From the IMG/VR virus record IMGVR_UViG_3300020022_000005, positions 1 through 21,191 of that record: DNA of 21,191 bases, one strand, 5' to 3'. This DNA is from a virus. Under the pieces are notes generated by a model. The model was not told the origin of the DNA, made no database searches, and was given only the letters and a program-made list of their open reading frames with translations. A program made the translations under genes and the position numbers. Below are positions 1 through 5,259 of this stretch, one piece after another. Position 1 is the stretch's first letter; the number at the start of each line of letters is the position of its first letter.

Positions 1-174
1 GCCGAAGCCCTGACCGGCACGCGCGAGGGCGTTGCGGTGCAGGCCGAGGCGTTGCCGTTCACTGATGCCCGCGCGCCGTGCCTGAGCTTTGGTCGGGATA
101 GGGAAGCGCCGTTGCCTCGGGTATGCGAAGGCCGAGTCGGGTAGGGCGTTGCGCTGCTTCGCTGTCAGAGCCAT
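1..174 (-). CDS. small basic phage protein, truncated by window edge
   Basis: The reading frame starts at ATG 174 and is still open at base 1, giving 58 residues with no stop. The start has a good ribosome site (GGAG about 9 bases upstream). The protein opens MALTAKQRNALPDSAFAYP and is rich in Arg, Lys and Gln, with a later HRNALARA stretch. I recognise the style (a Ser-Ala-Phe-Ala-Tyr-Pro core, then a helix with an RNALARA motif) from small basic proteins that are common in actinophage and actinobacterial genomes. I cannot give a biochemical function. It lies downstream of the HNH endonuclease gene on the same strand and reads out of the window. The C-terminus is missing only because the window ends. 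Confidence 0.65.
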   Translation of the reverse strand, partial: MALTAKQRNALPDSAFAYPRQRRFPIPTKAQARRAGISERQRLGLHRNALARAGQGFG

Positions 175-231
175 GGGTCAGTCTCCATTCGATCGACGCC
201 GGCACCCGCTCACGAGATCACCGGTTGTCCG

Positions 232-247
232 GCACACTCCAGTGTGC
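232..247. repeat. inverted repeat between HNH gene and left-end ORF
   Basis: GCACACT, two bases, AGTGTGC form a perfect inverted repeat in the 114-base gap between the HNH stop (289) and the next leftward start (174). The half-site GGCACACT recurs at the very end of the HNH gene. It may be a hairpin, a protein-binding site or part of a packaging region. No T-run follows on either strand, so it is not an intrinsic terminator. Confidence 0.4.
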
Positions 248-288
248 GCATGTAGTCGGCCCGGACGCCATGTCGAACGTCGCCGAGC

Positions 289-618
289 TCAGTGTGCCCG
301 CCACCGGGTCGACAAGCCGAGGCCTGCCGGCCTGGTCTCGCTCTCTTCAGGCAGCCGCTTCCGGTTCCCCCGCGCGCTATTGCATCCCTTATGGGCGGGC
401 CTCAGGTTCTCCATGCTGTCGCCGCCGCCATGCGAACGCGCGATCGGCGTGTGATCCGCGGTCGTGGCACCAGCCTTCGAACAGATCCAGCACACGGTGC
501 CCTGCTGCATCAGCACCTCCGCGGTGACCGCCCGCCGGTACACGCCAAGCCAGCACGGGATGTCCTGCCGGTGCCGGCGATGGCAGGTCGGACACCGCGG
601 CTGCAACTGCTCAACCAT
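289..618 (-). CDS. HNH endonuclease
   Basis: A 109-residue protein of the small phage HNH endonuclease type. An N-terminal CPTC knuckle (residues 9-12) is followed by CWIC (43-46). The core then reads ADHTPIARSHGGGDS, with D55-H56 as the likely metal and base pair, then NLRPAHKGCN with N71, H76, C79 and N80. This matches the treble-clef betabeta-alpha-metal nuclease fold closed by two Cys pairs. In many cos-type siphophages this nuclease is encoded next to the terminase genes and acts with them at the packaging cut. Here it is the last recognisable gene before the left edge, while the terminase is at the right edge. The start at 618 lies 15 bases after the previous stop, with GAGGG upstream. 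Confidence 0.88.
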   Translation of the reverse strand: MVEQLQPRCPTCHRRHRQDIPCWLGVYRRAVTAEVLMQQGTVCWICSKAGATTADHTPIARSHGGGDSMENLRPAHKGCNSARGNRKRLPEESETRPAGLGLSTRWRAH

Positions 619-633
619 CGTCAGTCGCTACCC

Positions 634-876
634 TCAACCCGTCCACCAGAATGCGATCACCTTCGCGATCATGTCGGCGATACCGAGGTCACCGGCGTCC
701 CGTGCCCGCATGAATGCGCACGGCGCGCAGAGGCTGGCCACGCCGTGCGGTGTGGGAACCTCGGTCTGCCAGATCTCGATACCGCAGTCGGCGCAGTGTT
801 CGATGATCGAGCCGGTCACCGATTCGGCGTCCCATGCGACGGGCACGCAGATGAGCACATCCTCCGGCTCAGCCAT
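634..876 (-). CDS. small zinc-ribbon-like protein
   Basis: An 80-residue protein of unknown function. I chose the ATG at 876 (MAEPEDVLICVPVAWDAES) because it overlaps the stop of the upstream gene by 8 bases, as in the rest of this operon. The in-frame extension to 903 looks unnatural. Two Cys pairs, HCADC and LCAPC, about 20 residues apart suggest a single zinc ribbon. The C-terminus is hydrophobic and ends WWTG. It sits between a two-helix membrane protein and the HNH endonuclease. The context suggests a small accessory early protein and nothing more specific. Confidence 0.65.
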   Translation of the reverse strand: MAEPEDVLICVPVAWDAESVTGSIIEHCADCGIEIWQTEVPTPHGVASLCAPCAFMRARDAGDLGIADMIAKVIAFWWTG

Positions 877-1165
877 CGCCGCGCCTGGCCTGGTCCCGTT
901 CACGGATCAACTGCGCCCGATCGTATGCGTGGGCCTCCATGAGCGTCGTTGTCTGCACCCATGCGCTGGATTTGCCGGCCGCTTCCCGCGCCCGCCCGTA
1001 CATGCGCACCGTGAACGGCCATGCCACGATGATCAACGCGAGCATCACCCAGTGGAACCAGAGCATCTTGCCGCCGGCGCCGACGGCGAGACCGAACGCC
1101 CACGCCGTGGCGATCCCGAATCCGACCGCCACCGGAGCAAACCATACGTCGACTCGGCGGCGCAT
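869..1165 (-). CDS. two-helix membrane protein
   Basis: A 98-residue protein with a short basic N-terminus (MRRRVDVW), a first hydrophobic segment at about residues 8-30 and a second at about 34-53 (LWFHWVMLALIIVAW). A charged C-terminal tail follows (about 45 residues, rich in Arg, Glu and Asp). This predicts an integral membrane protein with two spans and a cytoplasmic tail. The ATG at 1165 overlaps the stop of the deoxyribosyltransferase-like gene in a TGATG, which points to coupled translation. It could be a superinfection-exclusion or second lysis-type protein, but no family was recognised. It lies far from the lysis cassette at 7344-8582. Confidence 0.65.
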   Translation of the reverse strand: MRRRVDVWFAPVAVGFGIATAWAFGLAVGAGGKMLWFHWVMLALIIVAWPFTVRMYGRAREAAGKSSAWVQTTTLMEAHAYDRAQLIRERDQARRGDG

Positions 1166-1491
1166 CAGGTGACCAGCCCGGCGAGGATGCGACCCATCGC
1201 TGCGGAGATCGCCTTAGCTGCGGCCGCCGGTTTGTCGTAGTCGATTTCGACGATCTCGTCGGCGACTTGGATCAGCTTGCCGGGGATGCGTTGCCCGTGC
1301 TGCACCGCGAGGAGGATCGGTTTGCCCATCATGATCGAGAAGCCGAGCTCCACGGCGAACTTCACATCGGTCTCGCCCGTCGGGGCGATGCTGACCGTGA
1401 CCGCTGAGCTCTTGATCATTGGTGCGAGCTCCTCGACCACGTGGGCCGCCCACGCTTTCGCTTCCGGATCGTCCATCCAGTCGCCGCTCAT
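1165..1491 (-). CDS. nucleoside 2-deoxyribosyltransferase-like protein (putative)
   Basis: A 108-residue protein from ATG 1491, which overlaps the upstream stop in ATGA. After a helical N-terminus it has a strand (AVTVSIAPTG), the segment DVKFAVELGFSIMMGKPILL, a further strand and ADEIVEID, then a terminal helix. The pattern Asp, then Ala-x-Glu-Leu-Gly, then Gly-Lys-Pro-Ile is what I expect in the nucleoside 2-deoxyribosyltransferase / TIR-like flavodoxin-type fold, where the Glu of ELG would be the nucleophile. The protein is shorter than typical enzymes (about 150 residues), and the N-terminal substrate-binding part is unclear. Activity is therefore inference. In a phage such a fold could serve nucleotide salvage or interfere with nucleotide-based host defences. 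Confidence 0.55.
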   Translation of the reverse strand: MSGDWMDDPEAKAWAAHVVEELAPMIKSSAVTVSIAPTGETDVKFAVELGFSIMMGKPILLAVQHGQRIPGKLIQVADEIVEIDYDKPAAAAKAISAAMGRILAGLVT

Positions 1492-1799
1492 CGCTGTCCC
1501 CCCAATCGATCCAACACAGCCAGGGCGGCCCACGTGGTGATGACGATCTTGTCCATGACGCCGAAGATTGGATCGACCTGCGTGATGATCCCTTCGCGTG
1601 CTTCGGCCAACACCTGAGCGCGAGATGCCGTCACTCCCGCTGTGACGCCACGCCTGTAGCCTGCCTCCCAGAAGTTGCGCTCCCACTCGGTCACGGGCGA
1701 CTCGTATCCGGCGTCGTGATAGTCGATCAAGGACTCCTCGAACTCATCGTCCATCCGTCTCTCGGCTTCGGTGCGTGCGGTGCTCGGTGTTTCACTCAT
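1488..1799 (-). CDS. hypothetical protein in early operon
   Basis: A 103-residue protein starting at ATG 1799 (MSETPSTARTEAERRMDDE), which overlaps the stop of the helix-turn-helix gene in ATGA. The N-terminal half is charged and helical, with EFEESLIDYHDAGYESP. The middle has WERNFWEAGYRRGVTAGVTA, and the C-terminal half looks like one long amphipathic helix ending VLDRLGGQR. No catalytic motif or membrane segment is apparent. I do not recognise the family. The ATGA overlaps at both ends put it firmly in the leftward operon. A longer in-frame extension upstream (to 2246) is very Arg/Pro-rich and is an out-of-frame shadow of the neighbouring genes. Confidence 0.65.
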   Translation of the reverse strand: MSETPSTARTEAERRMDDEFEESLIDYHDAGYESPVTEWERNFWEAGYRRGVTAGVTASRAQVLAEAREGIITQVDPIFGVMDKIVITTWAALAVLDRLGGQR

Positions 1800-2218
1800 C
1801 GGAGGCCGGCGATCGAACGGACGGCGGCTTGCGGGACGAGCAGGGATCCGTGCGGGCCGAACTTGACCGCGCCGAACCGGCTGGGCCGGCGTCGGATGGC
1901 TGACTCTGGCACACCGAGCAACCGGGCGGCGATGTCGACGGGTAGGTAGGCCGGCTGTGCGTTGAGGAGCTCGGTGAGGGTGACCGGTTCGGGACTGTCG
2001 CGGGACATGTCGCGGGACTGTCGCGGGACTGTCGCGAGGGTGGGGGCGGGTGTGTCTTGGATTTGGGCGTTGGCGGGGATGTTCCATCGGCCGTCGCGGA
2101 ACTCGGCGCCTGGGATGCGGCGGGCGTCGAGGTAGCGGGTGATGGTCTTGGAGGAGACGCCTTGCGCTTTCGCGAACTCGTCGCGGGTCAGGACGGCGAT
2201 CGGGGAGATGTTGCTCAT
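1796..2218 (-). CDS. DNA-binding protein with two excisionase-like helix-turn-helix segments
   Basis: A 140-residue protein. The N-terminal part (about residues 8-47: LTRDEFAKAQGVSSKTITRY, then ARRIPGAEFRDGRWNIP) has the layout of a MerR/excisionase-type winged helix: helix, turn, recognition helix, then a basic wing ending in a Trp. A second similar segment lies at about 95-138 (LPVDIAARLLGVPESAIRRR, then a wing-like stretch and VPQAAVRSIAG). The linker between them (about residues 61-75) is encoded by the tandem GGGACTGTCGC repeats at 1991-2035. Its role could be early transcription control or recombination directionality. The ATG at 2218 overlaps the upstream stop in ATGA. Confidence 0.7.
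   Translation of the reverse strand: MSNISPIAVLTRDEFAKAQGVSSKTITRYLDARRIPGAEFRDGRWNIPANAQIQDTPAPTLATVPRQSRDMSRDSPEPVTLTELLNAQPAYLPVDIAARLLGVPESAIRRRPSRFGAVKFGPHGSLLVPQAAVRSIAGLR
1991..2035. repeat. four tandem 11-12 bp GGGACTGTCGC units
   Basis: Units at 1991-2001, 2014-2024 and 2025-2035 are identical (GGGACTGTCGC). The unit at 2002-2013 has one extra base (GGGACATGTCGC). On the minus strand they encode the Ser-Arg-Asp-rich linker of the helix-turn-helix protein. The same words occur at 6821-6840 and 7310-7338. Confidence 0.85.
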
Positions 2219-2391
2219 GGGCTGCTTTCTTGGTTGATGGATTCAATGTTCACGTGAAGACTGTTCGCGACGCGGACCGTGGTCTCCGAATTCCAGCCGA
2301 GGACCGCGGAGAGCCGAACCAGCTCGAGCGCGTTCGCGATCCGCAACTGGTGCGCGACTGCCGCGATCGCGTCCGCGATCTCATCGCTCAT
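2215..2391 (-). CDS. 58-residue protein of unknown function
   Basis: A short gene of 58 codons. It starts at ATG 2391 (MSDEIADAIAAVAHQLRIAN) and stops with the TGA that overlaps the ATG of the downstream helix-turn-helix gene. Its start lies within the last codons of the upstream reading frame (11-base overlap). The exact end-to-end fit between two neighbours is the main support. The first 40 residues are Ala/Leu/Val-rich and helical (ANALELVRLSAVLGW), and the tail is polar. It may be a small helical DNA- or protein-binding peptide. No family recognised. Confidence 0.65.
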   Translation of the reverse strand: MSDEIADAIAAVAHQLRIANALELVRLSAVLGWNSETTVRVANSLHVNIESINQESSP

Positions 2392-2739
2392 GGTCGGGGT
2401 CCATATCGCCCTCGATCATGACGTCATCCTCGAACTCGAACGGGTCGAGCAATGCGATGACGGGCGGAACTGAGCCGTCGCACCCCGCGTTGATGTAGGC
2501 CGCAACGACTGCGCGCATCCGGGATCTCGGGAACGACCCTCGCTGTTCGAGGATGTACGTTTCGTCGTCGTCATCCAGCCGGGCGTGAAGAGTGGGCCGT
2601 CGGTGACGATGACGAGATCCTTGTCGCGGTAGACGATGGTGAGGCCGTCCATGACTTTGTCGAGTCCCGTCATGCCCATCGGATAGACGAGTCGGGCGAC
2701 GACGATGCCGGCATCGGTGAGCCATCCTGAGTTTGTCAT
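2381..2739 (-). CDS. small operon protein apparently split by a -1 frameshift
   Basis: From ATG 2739, which overlaps the upstream stop in TGATG, the frame reads about 55 sensible residues (MTNSGWLTDAGIVVARL, then GLTIVYRDKDLVIVTDGPLF). Near 2575 it changes into Ser/Arg/Thr-rich nonsense that runs to 2416. From the same point the -1 frame gives a protein-like continuation (LDDDDETYILEQRGSFPR, then RAVVAAYINAGCDGS and LLDPFEFEDD). It stops at 2381, overlapping the next start by 11 bases as expected for an intact operon. The most economical reading is one protein of about 125 residues interrupted by a one-base indel, a sequencing error, or recoding. No textbook slippery heptamer is seen. Alternatively the second part starts on its own at ATG 2518. 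Function unknown. Confidence 0.6.
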
Positions 2740-3116
2740 CAGTGCCTTTCCCGTTCGGGGTTGGGTCCGCCGGCACGGGCCGGGGGGCGCGTCGTGCCGG
2801 CGGAGTTTGTGGGGGTGTGGCCGTTGTTAGCGCATGCGCATCGGGTGTAGTCGTCGGTGTTGTTGTCCCAGGCGGTCCCGTCGCAGTTGCCGTGTTTGCC
2901 GGTGGCGCATTCGGGGCAGACGTGGGTGGGGGCGATGGTGATGGTGACGTGTCCGCCGAATGGGTCGTCGGTGGGGTTGGGGATGCGTCCGGGGCGGCGG
3001 GTCCAGTCGTGGCAGTGGCCGCAGTATCCCTCGAGGATGTCGGTGGGGTTGTAGCTGGTGAGTCCGCAGCGGGGGCAGGTGATGTGCGGTTGGACGAGGT
3101 CGGGGTCGGTGATCAT
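2739..3116 (-). CDS. multi-cysteine zinc-binding protein
   Basis: A 125-residue protein beginning MITDPDLVQPHITCPRCG. A first ribbon is formed by CPRC and, about 14 residues later, CGHC. After a linker comes a second cluster: CPEC, then GKHGNC, then, about 16 residues later, CAC. The architecture (N-terminal zinc ribbon, Pro/Thr-rich linker, Cys/His cluster, disordered Pro/Arg-rich tail) is familiar from actinobacterial prophage and plasmid proteins of unknown role. The start has GGAG about 9 bases upstream, inside the preceding gene, and directly abuts that gene's stop (3117). It is likely a small nucleic-acid- or protein-binding accessory factor. Confidence 0.75.
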   Translation of the reverse strand: MITDPDLVQPHITCPRCGLTSYNPTDILEGYCGHCHDWTRRPGRIPNPTDDPFGGHVTITIAPTHVCPECATGKHGNCDGTAWDNNTDDYTRCACANNGHTPTNSAGTTRPPARAGGPNPERERH

Positions 3117-3431
3117 TCAGCTGCTCCGTGGGAGTTGGTTGATTCGCTCGAACAATGTGGCGAGAAAGTCGCCTTCCATGCGTGCGGCGAGGCCGAGGAT
3201 CATCTCGCTCACGATTCCCGCTGCGCCATCTTCGTTGAGCAGGTAGAGCACTTCGGATCGTTCGGTGGTCTTATTCACGCGTCCCTCGAGCTCGAGACCT
3301 ATGACGGGGCGGCCTTGGCCGTCGGTGAAGCTTTCAAGGACGACTGTGCAACCGTCTAGGAGCACCGCACGCGATGTGTCGACGAGCGAGTCATGCCTGC
3401 CGAATGCTGAGCCTCCGATGATTGAGCCCAT
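3117..3431 (-). CDS. hypothetical protein
   Basis: A 104-residue protein starting at ATG 3431 (MGSIIGGSAFGRHDSLVDTS), overlapping the stop of the upstream gene in TGATG. Alternating hydrophobic strands (AVLLDGCTVVLESF, PVIGLELEGRV, EVLYLL) are followed by two helices (IVSEMILGLAARM and FLATLFERINQL). This suggests a small beta-sandwich or beta-barrel with a helical C-terminus. No motif points to catalysis. The extension of the same frame to 3692 is almost pure Arg/His/Pro and is a shadow of the neighbouring gene. Position in the operon supports it as a real early gene. Confidence 0.65.
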   Translation of the reverse strand: MGSIIGGSAFGRHDSLVDTSRAVLLDGCTVVLESFTDGQGRPVIGLELEGRVNKTTERSEVLYLLNEDGAAGIVSEMILGLAARMEGDFLATLFERINQLPRSS

Positions 3432-3706
3432 CAGCTGGCGGCCGGGTCGACGATGGAGGCGAGGATGCGGAGGCGTCGGGCGAGTTCGACGGCGTCGATG
3501 TCGTCGAGCTCGATTGTTTCGTCGCGGATTGTGAGGGTGGCGGTGACGTCGGCGAGTTTTGCGAGGTCGCCGATGTCGAGGTAGCGGGCGATGTCTCGTG
3601 CGATGTCGGGGGTGACTGGTACGGCGGCGCCGCCGTGGGCGGCGACCATGATCTCGTACCGGTTCGGGTTCACGCTGGTGGTCTCGATCCACGCGTTCAC
3701 GTTCAC
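3431..3706 (-). CDS. hypothetical protein, first gene of the left operon block
   Basis: A 91-residue protein. I favour the GTG at 3706 (reading VNVNAWIETTSVNPNRYEIM) because AAAGG lies at ribosome-site distance and the N-terminal extension to 3766 runs into a hairpin-rich non-coding stretch. A beta-strand-rich N-terminal half is followed by the repeated element IARDIARYLDIGDLAKLADV and ELARRLRILASIV, both helical. The gene seems to head a block of leftward genes that runs, nearly without gaps, to 289. No family recognised. Confidence 0.6.
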   Translation of the reverse strand: MNVNAWIETTSVNPNRYEIMVAAHGGAAVPVTPDIARDIARYLDIGDLAKLADVTATLTIRDETIELDDIDAVELARRLRILASIVDPAAS

Positions 3707-4073
3707 GAGGTGCCTTTCAATTTCGGGTGTCGGTGGTTGGTGGTTACATCCGGGGGTGCTGCGCACCCGCGGAGCGTCTCGCTGCGCTCGACGCCTGGAT
3801 CTTCCGGAGCGACCCTCACCCCGGATTTTCGCCTCGGACCAGCTCCCCTAACCGATTGATGGGTACGACGACCAGCGGTCCCAGACCAGGAACCGCTAGA
3901 GGTGTATCTCCCGTGTGCGCACGGCCGAACGATGCACGGAAGCGAGGCCCCGGCCAGTACGGGGCTCATATGACTGGCCGTCGATCGGTTAGCGCCTGAC
4001 GACGTAAAGAGAAGCGGCGGCACGGCCGCAATATGACTGGATGCCACAGGCGCGGACGTGCAGAGATGGAACC
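3707..4073. other. 367-bp gene-poor interval
   Basis: I see no convincing gene here on either strand. A minus-strand frame (3703-4047) is low-complexity and contains residue strings typical of translated intergenic palindromes. The interval holds a perfect hairpin (3754-3768) and a 10-base direct repeat, ATATGACTGG, at 3968-3977 and 4031-4040. The promoter for the leftward block starting at 3706 is probably here, but I cannot pick one with confidence. Confidence 0.5.
3754..3768. repeat. perfect hairpin GGGTGC-TGC-GCACCC
   Basis: Six-base arms with a three-base loop, followed by a GC-rich stretch containing GAGCG and CGCTC. It resembles the small palindromic intergenic elements of high-GC actinobacteria. 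No T-run follows on either strand. Confidence 0.45.
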
Positions 4074-4295
4074 TCAGCTCTCAGACGCTCTCCTCACCGA
4101 TCCAGGTGGAAGGATCGCCGAGCACGGAATACACCAGTGCTCGATGAGGCTGGAGACAACGACGCCGCAGAGAATGCACGTGTGATCGACGGTGATCACC
4201 CGATGCAACTCATCCGCGGCGTCGAAGCACACACGATCCGCCGACGCCGGAGCGCCGGGATGCTCAAGCACATGAATCGGAGCGCGGCGGCTCAT
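4074..4295 (-). CDS. small zinc-ribbon protein (putative)
   Basis: A 73-residue protein from ATG 4295 (MSRRAPIHVLEHPGAPASAD). The same frame could start at ATG 4331 with 12 more residues. Two Cys pairs, HTCILCG and WCIPCSA, are separated by a hydrophobic segment (VVVSSLIE). This is a compact CxxC...CxxC zinc knuckle and the main reason for preferring this strand. The plus-strand frame over the same bases (4041-4343) lacks any such pattern. The ribosome site is weak. It stands apart from neighbours: about 100 bases from the gene to its right and about 370 bases from the one to its left. Function unknown. Confidence 0.5.
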   Translation of the reverse strand: MSRRAPIHVLEHPGAPASADRVCFDAADELHRVITVDHTCILCGVVVSSLIEHWCIPCSAILPPGSVRRASES

Positions 4296-4352
4296 GAGCT
4301 TGCTACCATCAGCACGACGGTGTTCGTGCATCTAGCAATGTGATCTTCGTCT

Positions 4353-4387
4353 GGCCCCCGTGAATGGCGTGTTCCGGGGGCCTTTTT
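4353..4387 (+). terminator. Rho-independent terminator, plus strand
   Basis: GGCCCCC (4353-4359) pairs with GGGGGCC (4376-4382) around a 16-base loop. It is followed at once by five T residues (4383-4387). Read on the minus strand the hairpin has no T-run, so it acts on rightward transcripts. No convincing rightward gene lies upstream. Confidence 0.75.
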
Positions 4388-4392
4388 CGTGC

Positions 4393-4917
4393 TCACGGCG
4401 CCACCTCATCAGTGGCCGGCCGGGCGGAGGCCCGACCGGCCACACCGCCGACACCCGAAGAAATGTCGGTGGCCTCTCCCACGATCTTCCCAACGGCACC
4501 AGGCGTATCCAGCGCCTGCCCGTCAACCGAAGGAGAAACTCCATGCCCAGTGAGAATTTCATCGACCCGCTCGACACCGCCCGCGCCGAGCTCGACGCCC
4601 TGACCGTACTTCGAACGCAGGTCCTTGACCAGATCCCGGATGCGGACGGCCATGTCATGAGCGGAGGGGAATTCCTCGAACGCTCGATCGCCCACCTCGA
4701 GCTCGCCATCACCGCCGTCGTCAAGAAGATCGCCGACAACCGGACCTGACCCGGCCAGGATGTAATCGGCCAACACGACCAAATCCCCGACCGACGACGG
4801 CAGAGTCGAGGCAGCGATAAACCCGCGGGCCTCCAGCACCGACCGCGCCACCCGCAACGCCTCAACCCGGGCCCGCTGCGGCTCCGTCAACTCGAACTCG
4901 ACCCCCACAAGTGACAT
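4393..4917 (-). CDS. hypothetical protein after the excisionase-like gene
   Basis: A 174-residue frame. The ATG at 4917 overlaps the stop of the excisionase-like gene in TGATG. The N-terminal 60 residues look like a genuine small actinophage protein: MSLVGVEFELTEPQRARVEA, then RVARSVLEARG and DLVVLADYILAG. Beyond about residue 60 the frame is Gly/Val-rich and lies exactly antisense to a plus-strand gene (4543-4749) that has its own strong ribosome site. Either the gene is really this long, or only its N-terminal part is conserved. Both frames cannot easily be under strong independent selection. No motif for function. Confidence 0.55.
   Translation of the reverse strand: MSLVGVEFELTEPQRARVEALRVARSVLEARGFIAASTLPSSVGDLVVLADYILAGSGPVVGDLLDDGGDGELEVGDRAFEEFPSAHDMAVRIRDLVKDLRSKYGQGVELGAGGVERVDEILTGHGVSPSVDGQALDTPGAVGKIVGEATDISSGVGGVAGRASARPATDEVAP
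4412..4443. repeat. very stable GC hairpin
   Basis: GTGGCCGG (4412-4419) pairs with CCGGCCAC (4436-4443), and CGGGC (4421-4425) with GCCCG (4430-4434). There is a single mismatched pair between the two stems and a GGAG loop. It lies 25 bases beyond the plus-strand terminator and inside the 3' end of the minus-strand ORF. It could attenuate transcription of the plus-strand gene at 4543 or stop leftward polymerase with a factor. Confidence 0.5.
4543..4749 (+). CDS. small plus-strand protein of unknown function
   Basis: A 68-residue frame starting at ATG 4543 with an excellent ribosome site, AAGGAG, seven bases upstream. The protein reads MPSENFIDPLDTARAELDAL and continues with TQVLDQIPDADGHVMSGGEF and two helices ending VVKKIADNRT. 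Third codon positions are overwhelmingly G or C, as for the major genes. It is probably a helical, coiled-coil-prone protein. It shares the strand of the repressor and integrase but is separated from them by the divergent gene. It could therefore be a lysogenically expressed orphan. It is completely antisense to the longer ORF 4393-4917, so one of the two assignments may be wrong. Confidence 0.5.
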   Translation: MPSENFIDPLDTARAELDALTVLRTQVLDQIPDADGHVMSGGEFLERSIAHLELAITAVVKKIADNRT

Positions 4918-5150
4918 CAGGACGCCTGAGCATCACCGATGCGCTGCGGTATCTGGCTTCGCTCAACCAGCCGATGGATCGACTCGAGGTCGTAGCGCCA
5001 GTGGCCGCCGGGAGTCCGGAACCCCTCGATCTCGCCGAGAAGAGCGAGGCGCGAAACCGTGCGAGGATCCTTCACGCCGAGAATGCGCGTCGCGTGGCCG
5101 GCTCCAACAAGAACTCTGAGGGTGCCGTCGGTGGCATCGTCTGACTGCAT
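4917..5150 (-). CDS. excisionase / Cro-like winged-helix DNA-binding protein
   Basis: A 77-residue protein from ATG 5150 (MQSDDATDGTLRVLVGAGHA), or 80 residues from ATG 5159. I prefer 5150 because the best promoter predicts a start point within a few bases of it, which would give a leaderless message. The core GHATRILGVKDPRTVSRLAL followed by GFRTPGGHWRYDLESIHRLV is the MerR/excisionase signature: helix-turn-helix plus a wing with R-T-P-G-G-H-x-R-Y. It is transcribed divergently from the repressor. In related phages this position holds the cro-like or recombination-directionality gene that opens the lytic operon, and either role fits. Confidence 0.78.
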   Translation of the reverse strand: MQSDDATDGTLRVLVGAGHATRILGVKDPRTVSRLALLGEIEGFRTPGGHWRYDLESIHRLVERSQIPQRIGDAQAS

Positions 5151-5157
5151 GACGCTC

Positions 5158-5186
5158 AAAGTATGCGATTAACGCATGAACTACAA
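5158..5186 (-). promoter_or_regulatory. putative leftward early promoter
   Basis: TTGTAG (5186-5181) and TACTTT (5163-5158) are spaced by 17 bases on the minus strand. CATACT at 5165-5160 is an alternative -10. Transcription would start just before or at the ATG at 5150. The inverted repeat at 5163-5177 sits in the spacer, where a bound repressor would block polymerase. The -10 match is only moderate. Confidence 0.4.
5163..5177. promoter_or_regulatory. operator-like inverted repeat ATGCG-ATTAA-CGCAT
   Basis: Perfect five-base arms with a five-base A/T spacer in the intergenic region between the divergent excisionase-like and repressor genes. Further copies of the GCGCAT half-site lie nearer the repressor start (5216-5221 and 5243-5248), with GTGCAT at 5225-5230. 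This is the expected place for immunity repressor binding. Confidence 0.5.
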
Positions 5187-5203
5187 GTGGGCAGTTAGAT
5201 CTC

Positions 5204-5209
5204 TATGAT
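5204..5209 (+). promoter_or_regulatory. putative -10 of the repressor promoter
   Basis: TATGAT on the plus strand, 51 bases before the repressor ATG. A weak -35 (CTACAA, 5181-5186) lies 17 bases upstream. The same six bases, read on the other strand, form the -35 of the divergent promoter, so the two promoters would compete. Low confidence. Confidence 0.3.
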
Positions 5210-5259
5210 TCATTCGCGCATTAGGTGCATTTAGAGCATGTCGCGCATACCATGTTGCA

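Noticed and set aside
1991-2035. CRISPR-like array.
   Set aside because: The units are 11-12 bp, abut without spacers and lie in a coding frame.
2733-3359. 208-codon plus-strand ORF.
   Set aside because: Low-complexity Gly/Val/Ala sequence; antisense to the zinc-binding gene and its neighbour.
3703-4047. 114-codon minus-strand ORF.
   Set aside because: Composition changes along its length and part of it is translated palindromic intergenic sequence; no ribosome site.
4041-4343. 100-codon plus-strand ORF ending just before the terminator.
   Set aside because: Tempting because of the terminator, but the protein has no natural pattern, while the minus strand encodes a zinc knuckle here.
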